Assembly (NCBI GenBank): GCA_009667805.1
Contig: CM019075.1
Span: forward strand, 20,457,615 to 20,521,614
Reading direction: 5' to 3'
DNA length: 64,000 bases
Origin: Leptobrachium leishanense
Taxonomy: Eukaryota > Chordata > Amphibia > Anura > Megophryidae
Below are positions 34,882 to 45,694 of this stretch, piece after piece. Both the position numbers and the translations under genes were made by a program. The notes under the pieces are model-generated. The model was not told where the DNA came from. It worked only from the letters and a program-made list of their open reading frames with translations, and did no database searches. The stretch's first letter is position 1, and every line of letters starts with the position of its first letter.

Positions 34882-35399
34882 CATCTATGGGCCGCAACAG
34901 GCCCACCTACCAGTAGGCATGGGCATCATTCACTGATGCGGGACAGTCTGAGCTCAGGCCGTCCCCCCTGCAACCAATGACACACTCTGTGCATCAGCTG
35001 TCTAGGCAGGCTGAAGTTAGGGCCAACCACAGCAGCCGGGAAGCTGGACGTACTAGCAAACCCCACCAGCATTAACGCCCACCCCCCCGCCGGGCACAAT
35101 CTATCCGGTGGAGAGAAGTTAATATGGCTGGTAAATAACTCCATTTGTCCGATGTGCAGGGTTGACATCCGGCACTGAGACCACACACCAGGATATGATG
35201 CACAAAGGATTAGAGTCATCGCACTAAGAGGTGCGGACCATTTGTGATCATCTCATTTCAAAATCACAAAGTTTGTTTACTGCAAAATATTAAAGGTCCA
35301 TCTTTTCACCAGAGTCCGGACTGAGGAAGCAGCTCCAGACCGTGAAGGCCACCATGAAGGCAATGTGGAAATTTCCTCAGACACATGTGAGGCCAGTTT
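34882..35399. other. Non-coding DNA, possible transposon fragments
   Basis: ATGCCATCCCCATGGCGGG (about 34832) and the following 120 bp look repeat-like, but no partner occurs in the window. Nothing else recognised. Confidence 0.4.
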
Positions 35400-35985
35400 A
35401 CCCTGCTTCAAGAATGTGCTTATCTGTTTCTATTTGAATAGGTTGTAAATCTGCTGTCTGTAACCTGTTATCCCGATTCCCATTGTCTTGACTCATTTAG
35501 AAATCTTACACAATGTTTAATTTCACTGTCTGTATGTAATCTAATTAAAATCCACATTCCAAGAAGCAAATGTTTGTCCAATTATCTGTTTCAATCTGAT
35601 TACCAGTTCTATTCTACTTTTTGACGACCTTTTGAGTTATGTGCTGTTTTTCCTCTTACATTTTGAGTTCTTCAGACTTTTGCTTTTATTATTTTCTGAT
35701 CTCTGCTGAGTATTAGCTGAATATTTTCTTTCCTGCAATATGTTTGATGTCAAGACTAGGCCCTGCGAGGCCTTCACCTTTTGTGGCTTTCTATGTTTTT
35801 GTGCAAAATCCATAAAGAAAGAAATTTAAAAAAAAAAAACGTTCTATTCTGACCCTACATGCAGTCACGACTCATGGTTTGGGTAGCAGCTATATTCTGT
35901 TCGCTATTCGAGTGTAAAGCTTCAGATCTACAGCACAACTTATTTCTGGGAGATGCTAGTTCCCTTCAGAAGCAGGACGCTGCGA
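35400..35985 (+). mobile_element. LTR retroelement remnant, copy B (LTR plus leader)
   Basis: CCCATTGTCTTGACTCATTT, AATTATCTGTTTCAATCTGA and TTCTATTCTGACCCTACA match, in order, the reverse complement of 46758-47220. The LTR would end at ACCCTACA (35859), the inverse of the TGTAGGGT start seen in the other copy. The leader after it (CTCATGGTTTGGGTAGCAG, then TTATTTCTGGGAGATGCTAG) is shared too. A 225-bp insertion interrupts it (35616-35840). Confidence 0.6.
35616..35840 (+). mobile_element. Poly(A)-tailed retroposon with 10-bp target duplication
   Basis: GTTCTATTCT flanks the insert exactly on both sides (35606-35615 and 35841-35850). The insert ends in an A-rich tail (35821-35839) preceded by CATAAAGAAAG. 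These are marks of L1-type retrotransposition. The source (L1 3' end or 3' UTR of a transcript) is not recognised. Caution: sequence just left of the insert differs from the related LTR, so a local deletion must also have occurred. Confidence 0.6.
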
Positions 35986-36099
35986 TCGGACGTAGGAGAA
36001 TGCGATTGCGGGAGGTCAGCGAGGGAGCGCAGGGACAGGTATGTATCATCCCGAGTGTTGCTCGGGGTTACTGCTTTCAGAAGTGAAATTTAACCCCAA

Positions 36100-36225
36100 G
36101 CCACACTCAAAGTACGTTCGCGCAACGCAAGTGAAAAATTAACGCATTTTCTCGAACGTAGAACCGCTAGTACTGACGTACAGAGTGCGCTTGCGTTCGC
36201 TAGCGGCGAGTGTGCGTGATTTGGA
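36100..36225. repeat. Imperfect foldback
   Basis: CCACACTCAAAGTACGTTCG with CGCAACGCAAGTG at the left pairs with GCGCTTGCGTTCGC and GGCGAGTGTGCG at about 36187-36218. Short MITE-like structure; no target duplication identified. Confidence 0.5.
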
Positions 36226-36409
36226 GATTTCAGATGCTGCTAATGTCCGGCCTACATAATGTCCAGACGCAAAAAGTGTTTTATTTTATCGTAATAAATC
36301 AAGCATGAAAATGCGCATCGTATGACCGTTTTCGCGCATTCCGTGAAAAAAATACGGCAATGCGTTCAGACACACTTTTTGACGGTCGCTGCTAATAATG
36401 CCTTTATTT

Positions 36410-36550
36410 GACCCTAGCCTAACCCCCCTAAACCTAGCCCTAACCCCCCTAAACCTAGCCCTAACCCCGCTAAACCTAGCCCTAACACTAACTCCCTAAC
36501 CATAACCCCTAAGCCTAACACCCTAAGGGTTATGGTTATTAGGGTTAGCC
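36410..36550. repeat. Degenerate telomere-like repeats, head-to-head
   Basis: Left half: CCCTAACCCCCCTAAACCTAG units (about 21 bp, several copies). Right half switches to GGGTTATGGTTATTAGGGTTAG. The change of strand occurs at ACACCCTAAGGGTTATGG (about 36520). The arrangement mimics an interstitial telomere junction, but units are degenerate and short. Confidence 0.6.
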
Positions 36551-37109
36551 GCTGGGATTTTGAATGTCTGGAAGTTGGCCGTGTTGGGATGTCCGGCACT
36601 TGTTCTGTCTGGAAGTTGGCCGTCGGGTTGTTGGCATTAGGGAACCCGGCTGTAGGGATTTTGTCCGGCACCTGTTTTATACGTTCGCTAGATTTTTTAG
36701 TCGTTATTTTTTCATGACTTTAGTGGCGTCTTGGTATATCATGGCGTGTTTATGGCAGCGATGGCGACCTTTGGCACCCCAAATGTTGTTCTTTTTTAAT
36801 AAATCAAGATTTTTTAATATAAAAAACACACAGGTCATACAGTAAGACACATCAATATGCAGGAAAACAATATGAGAAGACGGCAAGCGTCATCACGGCA
36901 GTAAACGAGAAACACTGCAGAACTACGAAGGAGTCATCCAGAAGAAAAACTTAGAAAAAACATAAAAGGGGCGCACACCAAAAAGCCAGCCAGGAGGAAA
37001 AAACGGGGGAGTCACACGGCCAGGGCGTTCGAGGGCCAGACATGACAGGCAGAGCCATGGTGTTACCCCCCCCCGATGCAGAAAAACAAAAGATAAGAGA
37101 GGGGTTTAA
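36551..37109. other. Non-coding DNA with a truncated MITE fragment
   Basis: GTCCGGCACTTGTTCTGTCT, GAAGTTGGCCGT and GTCCGGCACCTGTTTTATAC are short local duplications at 36565-36685. GCGATGGCGACCTTTGGCAC (about 36757) resembles the end of a hAT-type MITE. No gene. Confidence 0.4.
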
Positions 37110-38338
37110 CCCTTTCGCTGCTGAGGCTTTTCCCGCCCCTATGCTGAGGTCATTTTTACCTGTTTTGCGCATCATGTTTAAACGTGTTTTGAAGGCTTAT
37201 TTTAGTATATGACCCAGACATATTATATATCGTTCTTTCCGTCAGACTCAGTAGATTCATAATATGTCATTATTATATGTATACGTTATGTCATGTCTGT
37301 ATATTATAACAAAAAATGCAATAAAATATGTATTTTCAATAATTTACAATGTGTAAAGTGTTTTTTTCCACATTTTAACATGCGAGCAATTGCGGTTATA
37401 TTTTGTATGGGGTGCGCTTGTTAAAAAAATTAGAGATGGGGTCTCGTTACATTTTTTTTGGGGAAAATGACACTATTTTTAACAAACGCACCGCATACAA
37501 AAATCGTTAGTGCAGCATCATTGTTCACATTATAATTGAAATGGGAACAATATTGCTGCATTAACAAAGCAAAAAAAATAAAAAAAAAGTGTTTATTTTT
37601 TTTTTTTTAATTTTTTTTAATTTTTATTTTTAATTTTTTTTTTTTTTTACAAAATTTTTCACTTTCATGTTTGGTATCGTTGGAACGGCCATGCTCTGGC
37701 CGATCCAACGATACCAAAATTTAACCCCTAGCTGCCACGGATCGGGAGATAGGGAGTTCATTGGAACTCCCTATCTCCACAGTTGGTGGCAGTTAGGGGT
37801 TAAGTCTAGGACTGGCGTCATCGTGCTACGCACGATGACGCCAGTCCTCTGGGGGAGTTCCCGGAGGCTTGGCCGACATCCAAGATGTCGGCCAGCTCCG
37901 GGAAAGGATCGCGAACCGGCGCTTTTCAGCGCCGATTCGCGATCCAGCTCCCCAGGGGTTAATGCCAGGCATCATTTGGAAGGGCAGGCTGTGCCCTTCC
38001 AAATGATGCCTGGGTTAACCCCCTGTGCGCCACCGATCGGGAGGGAGAGAGGTCCGAAGGACCTCCCCCCCTCCCTTTCAGGCGCCTCCTCCGCACATGC
38101 GGGGGGGGCGCCTGAATTAGGTGTCATCGCGCCCCCGCGATGACACCTAATTCTGGCGGCTGCTGGTCCGGATGCCGGGCTGACATCCAGGATGTCAGCC
38201 CGCACCGGAAGGGCCAGCGATCGGCCGGAACCCGGCCGAACGCTGACCCCGATGGGAGGACGCGCTCAGCGCGTCCTCCGCATACCAGCGGGACTGCTGA
38301 GGACGCGCTGAGCGCGTCCTCAGCAGCGAAGTGGTTAA
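37106..38338. mobile_element. Non-autonomous TTAA-flanked (piggyBac-like) element built of hairpins
   Basis: TTAA occurs at both ends (37106-37109 and 38335-38338). The element between starts CCCTTTCGCTGCTGAGG and, inverted, ends CCACTTCGCTGCTGAGG (15 of 17 identical). TTAA duplication with CC-starting ends fits piggyBac-type transposition. The 1,225-bp interior has an AT-rich left half with long T runs (37575-37650) and a GC-rich right half made almost wholly of consecutive hairpins (37671-38325). No transposase is present. Confidence 0.85.
37671..38325. repeat. Chain of at least ten consecutive hairpins
   Basis: Successive palindromes, most with long arms: 37671-37715 (TTGGTATCGTTGGA), 37720-37803 (TTAACCCCTAGCTGCCAC, with an inner GGAGATAGGGAGTTC hairpin), 37808-37848 (AGGACTGGCGTCATCGTG), 37870-37894 (GGCCGACATC), 37906-37945 (GGATCGCGAA), 37957-38020 (GCCAGGCATCATTTGGAAGG), 38080-38114 (CAGGCGCC), 38115-38152 (AATTAGGTGTCATCGCG), 38168-38207 (GGGCTGACATCC), 38258-38278 and 38294-38326 (GAGGACGCGCT). 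Adjacent hairpins share a 3-9 bp spacer. Confidence 0.93.
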
Positions 38339-38537
38339 AAAAAAAAAAAAGTCCACAGCTTGATCCGGTGTGCGGAAGAATAATAATAAAAAAAAAAAGC
38401 TTATGAAAAGAAGTAAAAAACGCAAAGATCATCAAAAAAATATAAGGCACCAATTCAGACTCAATGAAAAAAGAAAGAAAGGGTTGGGGGGGGGGTGTCA
38501 GTTCATCAAGCATCCAAAAATAAAAACCCATGTGGCC

Positions 38538-38670
38538 GACACAGGCCACCAAATGTTTCTGAACTACATGTTCCGTGATGCTCAGCCAGCCGTATCAACT
38601 GGGACCAAGCATCATGGGACATGTAGTTCAGAAACAGCTGTGGTGCCAAGGTTCACCGTCACTGGCCCGG
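38538..38670. mobile_element. Foldback MITE with SBS/ZNF143-like arms
   Basis: TTTCTGAACTACATGTTCCG at the left pairs with ACATGTAGTTCAGAAACAG at the right. The arms contain ACTACATGTTCCGTGATGC and, inverted, ACTACATGTCCCATGATGC, close to the SBS motif bound by ZNF143. The outer part inverted (CAGTGACGGTGAACCTTGG) resembles a hAT MITE terminus. Confidence 0.7.
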
Positions 38671-39693
38671 ATCATGTCCTAGTCTACTTCGTTTTGGGTT
38701 TAGGTCTGTTAATGTTGGATTTCCACATGGGGTCAGGGGTCATCTATAGATTATATGGGCAGAGGATGAGCATGTCCTGCGCCGGCAGCTAGATCCACGT
38801 TTGTTACTGTTGCATCTCCGCCGTAACAAACCACACATTAAATAAATAAATAAACCCACTTTGCGCCGTCTCTGCTGGGAGGCCGGTGCACGCTCCGGTT
38901 GCTCGTTGCCATCGCTCGCAGCGCTCAATCACGAGTACTGGAAGCCTTTAATCCCCCATTACACACATGGTCACGTCTATCTTGCCGGAATGAAATCAGT
39001 CTTGTGTTTCAAACAACAGGACTTTACACGGCGAAATAAAAGCACCGGCATCAGATCTCTGCCAGCCGCTAAAAGGCTTGATTAGCTGCTTCTGCTCCCC
39101 ATGAAGATCAAAGAGGTACCGAGGCAGGATCAATTAACACGGAGAGATGCCGCAGCTACGGGCAGTCGCCCCGAGCGAGCGCTGGCCCTGGTATTAAAGT
39201 GCTGGAGTGACAGCTAAGCCCCCCAAGCTATTTTAATTTAAAGACCCTGCTGGTCACTAACTGGTTACTGAATGCAACATCCCACGTTCCCGTCACGAGA
39301 TCGCTAGCCAACAGGCCTCTGCTGAGCCCGAAATGCTCCACAAGTGGCTACTGAACAAAGCGTTTCCGCTTAATGAAAGCCGGCTCACCACCTAACAACT
39401 GGAAAATGCTGTTTAATAACCAACCAAGAGCCAGCTAGCCCCCCGGCTACCAAAACACAATACCCACCTTATGGGGCCTTCTTGGCCATGAGTACAGAAC
39501 AGAAGCCCCCTACCAGCTAGCCAGCTAGCCCTCCAGCGACGCAAACAATACTACCCAAAGCCCCGACACAGATATAATACCACCCCCCCCCCCACCCCAC
39601 CACTACAATCAGCAGTCTTGTACTTTTGGATACAATACTTTCGTAAGTTACCCTCCTGTATGCGTTTAATACCTGGATACTGCTCCTCTGTAT
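38671..39693. other. Non-repetitive DNA grading into founder-like units
   Basis: No exon recognised. From about 39240, phrases such as CTGGTTACTGAATGC, GTGGCTACTGAACAAAGC and CAGCTAGCCCC appear at irregular spacing. They look like ancestral or decayed forms of the following 54-bp unit. A C-rich run lies at 39582-39597. Confidence 0.5.
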
Positions 39694-41540
39694 GTGGCTA
39701 CTGAACACAGTGTGCCCTCAATATTCTGCCATCTACACGAGAGCTAGCCCCCATTACTGTACACTGTGCCCCCAATATTCTGCCACCTACACGAGAGCTA
39801 GCCCCCCATTACTGAACACTGTGTGCCCCCAATATTCTGCCATCTACACGAGAGCTAGCCCCCATTACTGAACAGTGTGCCCCCAATATTCTGCCACCTA
39901 CACGAGAGCTAGCCCCCCCGTTACTGAACAGTTTTCCCCCAATATTCTGCCACCTACACGAGAGCTAGCCCCCATTACTGAACAGTGTGCCCCAATATTC
40001 TGCCACCTACACGAGAGCTAGCCCCCATTACTGAACAGTGTGCCCCCAATATTCTGCCACCTACACGAGAGCTAGCCCCCATTACTGAACAGTGTGCCCC
40101 CAATATTCTGCCACCTACACGAGAGCTAGCCCCCATTACTGAACAGTGTGCCCCCAATATTCTGCCACCTACACGAGAGCTAGCCCCCATTACTGAACAG
40201 TGTGCCCCCAATATTCTGCCACCTACACGAGAGCTAGCCCCCCGTTACTGAACAGTTTTCCCCCAATATTCTGCCACCTACACGAGAGCTAGCCCCCATT
40301 ACTGAACAGTGTGCCCCCAATATTCTGCCACCTACACGAGAGCTAGCCCCCATTACTGAACAGTGTGCCCCCAATATTCTGCCACCTACACGAGAGCTAG
40401 CCCCCATTACTGAACAGTGTGCCCCCATATTCTGCCACCTACACGAGAGCTAGTCCCATTACTGAACAGTGTGCCCCCAATATTCTGCCACCTACACGAG
40501 AGCTAGCCCCCATTACTGAACAGTTTGCCCCCAATATTCTGCCACCTACACGAGAGCTAGCCCCCATTACTGAACAGTGTGCCCCCAATATTCTGCCACC
40601 TACACGAGAGCTAGCCCCCATTACTGAACAGTGTGCCCCCAATATTCTGCCACCTACACGAGAGCTAGCCCCCATTACTGAACAGTGTGCCCCCACATTC
40701 TGCCACCTACACGAGAGCTAGCCCCCATTACTGAACAGTGTGCCCAATATTCTGACACCTACACGAGAGCTAGCCCCCATTACTGAACACTGTGCCCCCA
40801 ATATTCTGCCACCTACACGAGAGCTAGCCCCCATTACTGAACACTGTGTGCCCCCAATATTCTGCCATCTACACGAGAGCTAGCCCCCATTACTGAACAG
40901 TGTGCCCCCAATATTCTGACACCTACACGAGAGCTAGCCCCCATTACTGAACAGTGTGCCCCCAATATTCTGACACCTACACGAGAGCTAGCCCCCATTA
41001 CTGAACAGTGTGCCCCCAATATTCTGACACCTACACGAGAGCTAGCCCCCATTACTGAACAGTGTGCCCCCAATATTCTGACACCTACACAAGAGCTAGC
41101 CCCCCTTACTGAACAGTGTGCCCCCAATATTCTGACACCTACACGAGAGCTAGCCCCCATTACTGAACAGTGTGCCCCCAATATTCTGACACCTACACAA
41201 GAGCTAGCCCCCATTACTGAACAGTGTGCCCCCAATATTCTGCCACCTACACGACAGCTAGCCCCCATTACTGAACAGTGTGCCCCCAATATTCTGCCAC
41301 CTACACGAGAGCTAGCCCCCATTACTGAACAGTGTGCCCCAATATTCTGACACTTACACGAGAGCTAGCCCCCCATTACTGAACAGTGTGCCCCAATATT
41401 CTGACACCTACACGAGAGCTAGCCCCCCATTACTGAACAGTGTGCCCCCAATATTCACAATATTCTGCCATCCAAACGAGAGCTAGCCCCCCCTTACTGA
41501 ACAGTGTGCCCCCAATATTCACAATATTGCTGACGACCTA
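39694..41540 (+). repeat. 54-bp minisatellite, about 34 copies
   Basis: Unit CCCCCATTACTGAACAGTGT, then GCCCCCAATATTCTGCCACC and TACACGAGAGCTAG, period 54 bp. Because 54 is a multiple of three, frames show an 18-residue period (minus strand MGAHCSVMGASSRVGGRIL-like); these are artefacts. The right half prefers TGACACC where the left has TGCCACC, so two unit families are spatially sorted. It ends at 41540 in an L2 LINE fragment. Confidence 0.97.
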
Positions 41541-41985
41541 TACGCAGATGACAGATCTACCTCTCCACTCCAGATCTCCCTCCGGTCAGTGATTGTCTGG
41601 TATCTCCGCCTGGATGGCCGCTCACTACCTGAAGATCAATGTGTCCAAGACCGAGCTCCTTCGAATTCCCCCCTCTAACTCTACTCCGACTTCTGACTTT
41701 TCTATAATTGTTGACGGGATCACTATTCTTCCCTCAGCCCAGGTCCCGCTGCCTCGGAGTGACTCTCGACTCCAGTCTTCCTTCAGCCCCTACATCCAAT
41801 CACTCTCATCTCGCCGCAATCACCTCCGTAACATTGCCAAAATTCTCCCATGCTGACTGTCAACACCACCAAGCAACTTATCCACTCTCCTGTTATCTCC
41901 CGCCTGGACTACTGCAACAACCTCCTGATTGGCCTTCCTATCTCCCGCCTCTTCCCCCTGCAGTCCATTGGTGGTTTGGGAGTCA
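41541..41985 (+). pseudogene. L2-clade LINE reverse transcriptase fragment
   Basis: Frames read YADD (41548-41559 region), then WMAAHYLKINVSKTELLRIPPS, a LGVTLDSS motif and SPVISRLDYCNNLLIGLP. This order is the C-terminal half of L2-clade reverse transcriptase. At least two frame changes and a lost segment break it. The left boundary falls within a few bases of the last minisatellite unit, so the array may have grown up to, or out of, the LINE junction. Confidence 0.85.
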
Positions 41986-43240
41986 CAGGTTTTGTGTGTT
42001 CGTGGCGACATTTCTGGCCTGATTTATGTCCTTGGTAGCCCCGTATTTTTATCACCCCATCTTTTTAGGGTATTTTTTAAAGCCAGAAACCAAGTATCCA
42101 GTCTATGTAACGTCTTTAGAATGACGAGTGCAAGTAATGAATAATAAACAACATAAAATACCCTCCGAATTCTTCAATTCCGACAAAACTAGAGTTTTAT
42201 GAAATAAGTTGTTTCTGTATAAAATAAATAAATAACCGACAGTGTAAAAGGGCAGGATTTGAAAAGGAAAAGGTGACATTTTGAAGGGCAACGTTCATGA
42301 ATGCCACGGCGAGGATAACGAATACCTGGGATAACCTCCCGCGGGCGGAATAAATAGAGACTGATACAAAAGATTCCGAGAGGAAGAGGGAGGAAAAAAA
42401 AACCCTCTTGCCTCAGGCCTGAACCGAACGTACAAAATTGAAATTAATTCACACGCCGAAACGAGTAAATAATATCAGTGTAGTTGGCAGCCGGCACAGG
42501 TTTCCAACGCCTCGCGCCGTACATTACCTGTCGGTGAGATAATGCCGGCAGAAACAAATCCGAGCGCTCCCGAAAGCTCCGCGTTCCTTCTGACGCAATT
42601 CAGACGGTCGATAACGGCACCGCCTGACGCGCTAGCTCTGTACCCGCTTTGAGGCCTCCGACGCGTCGGCAATAACAGATAATCCAATTTCAGGTTTTAC
42701 AACGTCCCATAAAACCTCTTTTCTGCGAATAATGCAGCGGGCTCCCAGATTAACAGCGGAGCACGCAGAGGGATTACAAGAGCCGCTTTAATTTCCAGAT
42801 ATAAAAATAATTTGATTAGTTGCTTCAATTGAACCAGAAGCACGCTGAGTAATTTTTTTTTCCACCCCCCCCTCCTCCTTCATAAAGTACCAAGTTTCAT
42901 AATCGTAAAAAAAAAAAAGGGGGGGGGGGAGAGTAATAACCTATTACGCCCATCCATCAACTCATTCCTCGAACACACCGACCCGCAGTGATGCGTTGTT
43001 GTTTTCCGTTTGGTTTTATTATTAATGTCGGCATCGGTATGATAAATATAGCTCTATACCTCATCAGCAGCATTAGCGTCGCAATAAACCATGCCGTCGC
43101 AATAAACCACGCCGTCGCACGCCGTCTTTCAACTTGGGTTAATATCAAGAGAATATGCGCAATTTGTGGCGTGTTCTCTATTTCCTGGGATAATCCCCTG
43201 TACCTGCACATGACATTTCGTAAGAAAAAAAAAATTAAAA
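41986..43240. other. Non-repetitive DNA, no gene seen
   Basis: CpG-bearing, with TAAT cores and a compact G/A-run cluster near 42850-42935. CGCAATAAACCATGCCGT-like words are duplicated at 43080-43115. No exon is supported. Confidence 0.5.
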
Positions 43241-43770
43241 AAAAATCACAGATGCCCCTCTTGGATAGAAGAATTATTATTATTATTTTAAAATATTTGG
43301 AAAATATAAATAAAAAAGATTTTAAAAAAATATATTCATTTAAAAATATTTTTCATATAAAATAAATACATATTTGCAAAATATAAAAAAAAAAAAACAT
43401 TTTAAAAATATATTCACAGTATTTTAAAATATTTTTTTTATAAAATAAATACATATTTGGAAAAATATAAAAATAAATAATACATTTAAATATTAGGAGT
43501 ACCGTATATATTTTAAAAAGTAGCATTTATTTTTATATTTGCCAAATATGTATTTATTTTATATTAAAAATATTTTTAATTATTAGGAATATATTTTTTT
43601 TAAAAATATTAATATAAAATACTTAATATTTTATAAATATATTTAGAATATTTAAAAATAAAATATTTTTTTACATAAAATAAAATATTTTTTTACATAA
43701 AATAAAATATTTTTTATATAAAATAAAACATATATATATATATATAATATATAAATAAAATAAGCGGATT
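43241..43770. repeat. AT-rich low-complexity tract
   Basis: Over 85% A/T; repeats of AAAATATTTTT and ATAAAATAAATACATATTTG alternate in both orientations, ending in a (TA)n run near 43730-43750. It could cruciform or unwind easily; no gene. Confidence 0.9.
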
Positions 43771-44751
43771 AAGTCGATTAGAGGAGCGGATGTCAGTTCC
43801 CTTGTTCAGGCGTTTTCAACCAGAGGATGAAAAAAAAAAAGAGAGCGGATAATAATAGCAAAAAGAGATGTTGGGAAAATGAGATATTCATCTGAAGTCC
43901 TGGTAAGAATAAGGATTGAAGCTTTTTACTCTGAAACTGAACGAGCATCTTAGGAAATAATCTTAAATCCTTTCATAAACAGAGCTTTCAATAACACGAC
44001 CTGAGCAGAGGAAGGAGGAGATGGAGAGGGGGGGTGTTGCGGAACGAGGCTGACATTTCGCTCGTTGGCACCGGCTCGTTGGAAAAAAAGAAGCCAATTT
44101 TTACAAAATAAAATGTCCCAAATTGATGAGCAGGGCCGGGGAAAAAAAAAGAAAGAGGCGACGTTAAAGCCGGGCCGTAACCTCACGCTGTTCGGCTTTA
44201 TGGCGGCGTGTTGGATGAAGAAAACCGCTTTACATATTCCTTTCTCTCGCTCGTACGATATAAAAAGCGCCGCGGAGCAGCGAGGCGTGGAGGAAAGGCC
44301 ACAAATCTCCCCGGGATATTGCCGCTTGTAGGATTCTCAGCCTCGGACACTAAAATCCACGCTGGTCTCGGGGAAGGTTTTATGAAGGTAATATAGGCGG
44401 TGTGTCTGAGAACAAATAAACACGGGCAGAGGATAGAGCGGTGTACGGTGGGCTGGCACCTTTCCGTCATCAAGACGGGTCGAGAGAGTCGGGCACTTAC
44501 TCATACCTACTCAGGCATGGAGGTCACCGCCGGTGTTGGAAAGCGATCGCCAGCCGTCCTAGGGACACCACGTAAATCTTCACAGCAGCATTGTGTACGA
44601 CGGAATGTCAGTCACGTGGTCACCTCTATAATGCAACAATGAAGGCGATACAGTGCTGCCATTGTTAGTATAAGGGTGAGAAACTCCTAAAGTCACAAGA
44701 AAGCAGCAAAAAAGGCCAAAAACAAGCAAAGAGAGAAAAAATGCTGCCAAT
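43771..44751. other. Non-repetitive DNA, no gene seen
   Basis: CpG-bearing sequence with ATAAAATG and AATTGATG words; no recognised exon, RNA or repeat. The style matches the other candidate regulatory blocks. Confidence 0.45.
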
Positions 44752-45118
44752 TTAAAAGGGAAATAAAGGACTACTCACATAACTAGATTACTTGCTCATT
44801 ACAAAACAAAACCACCTTGTAAAACACATTATGAAACACATTATAAATCGCATGCTGCTGGTTTTTTTTCTTTTTCTTAAGTAATTGCATGTGCAAAAAA
44901 AAAAAAAAGGAAAAATAAACTTAGGCTTCTTATCTCTGGTTTCCATTTTGTGGACTTATCCCATGAGGCAACATTTCCCAAAATCTTATAGTAAGTTTTA
45001 CTTTGTGACTGTAGTTTATCTTACACAGTATTTAATAATGAGTTGGAGGAGGGAATGATTAGATACTTAGATAAGAGCTGGCAGCTGAATGAGATAAAGA
45101 CAGGGAGCTTAAAAGACT
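44752..45118 (+). mobile_element. Kolobok/T2-like MITE relative, second copy
   Basis: TTAAAAGGGAAATAAAGGAC is a decayed version of the start at 30332. CTAGATTACTTG, AAGTAATTGCATGTG, CCCATGAGGCAACATTT and GGAGGAGGGAATG follow in the same order as at 30365-30575, and GACAGGGAGCTTAA marks the site that is occupied by a hAT in the other copy. Confidence 0.7.
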
Positions 45119-45280
45119 TCTAAGCAACCTCCTGTTGATGTCCTCCTTGATAGTGCTGCATTCCGTGGCACGGTGCTCAGCTAGCACCTGCCCTGCAATA
45201 TCGAGCTAAAACGGGGCGCCACGAGAAACCTGCATTTTAGAACCAACAACGGAATACTACCCTGCATCTCCTCTGATGAC

Positions 45281-45390
45281 CTGAGGCGCGTTCAATACCT
45301 CAGCCGCTGCAAGTGCTAAGTTAGCAACTTGTCATTGAACGCCGTTCTGCCGCTCAGCGCTGCTAACGTAGCACTTGCAGCGACCTGAGG
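45281..45390. mobile_element. Foldback MITE 1 (CCTCAGCCGCTGCAAGTGC arms)
   Basis: CCTCAGCCGCTGCAAGTGCT (45297 on) pairs with AGCACTTGCAGCGACCTGAGG (ending 45390). GTCATTGAACGC lies in the loop. Shares TTCAATACCTCAGC with the foldback at 45985. Confidence 0.7.
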
Positions 45391-45422
45391 AGATGCTGCG
45401 AGTAGCTGAGTGTGACGTAGTA

Positions 45423-45694
45423 AAGATGGCCGCCGCCATGAAGCAAGTAACAATTCCGTACGGCAAGATGGCCGCCGCCATGAAGCAAGTAACAATTCCA
45501 TACAGCAAGATGGCCGCCGCCACGAAGTAACAATTCCGTACAGCAAGATGAAGCAAGTAACAATTCCATACAGCAAGATGGCCGCCGCCACGAAGTAACA
45601 ATTCCGTACAGCAAGATGGCCGCCGCCATGAAGCAAGTAACAATTCCATACAGCAAGATGGCCGCCGCCACGAAGTAACAATTCCGTACGGCAA
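45423..45694 (+). repeat. 42-bp tandem repeat with paired YY1-like sites, 7 copies
   Basis: Unit AAGATGGCCGCCGCCATGAA, then GCAAGTAACAATTCC and GTACGGC; unit starts are spaced 42, 42, 38, 30, 38 and 42 bp owing to internal deletions. CAAGATGGC and GCCGCCAT are head-to-head matches to the YY1 core (CCAT/ATGG in a GGC context). All frames read as Trp/Arg/Leu/Tyr-rich artefacts. Confidence 0.92.

Noticed and set aside
37671..38325. A cluster of real microRNA genes
   Set aside because: Several hairpins are perfect or near-perfect and GC-rich with short loops, and sit in a transposon; no known miRNA seed was recognised.
39975..41322. 18-residue periodic frames on both strands
   Set aside because: The 54-bp unit is a multiple of three without stops; sense and antisense are equally open.
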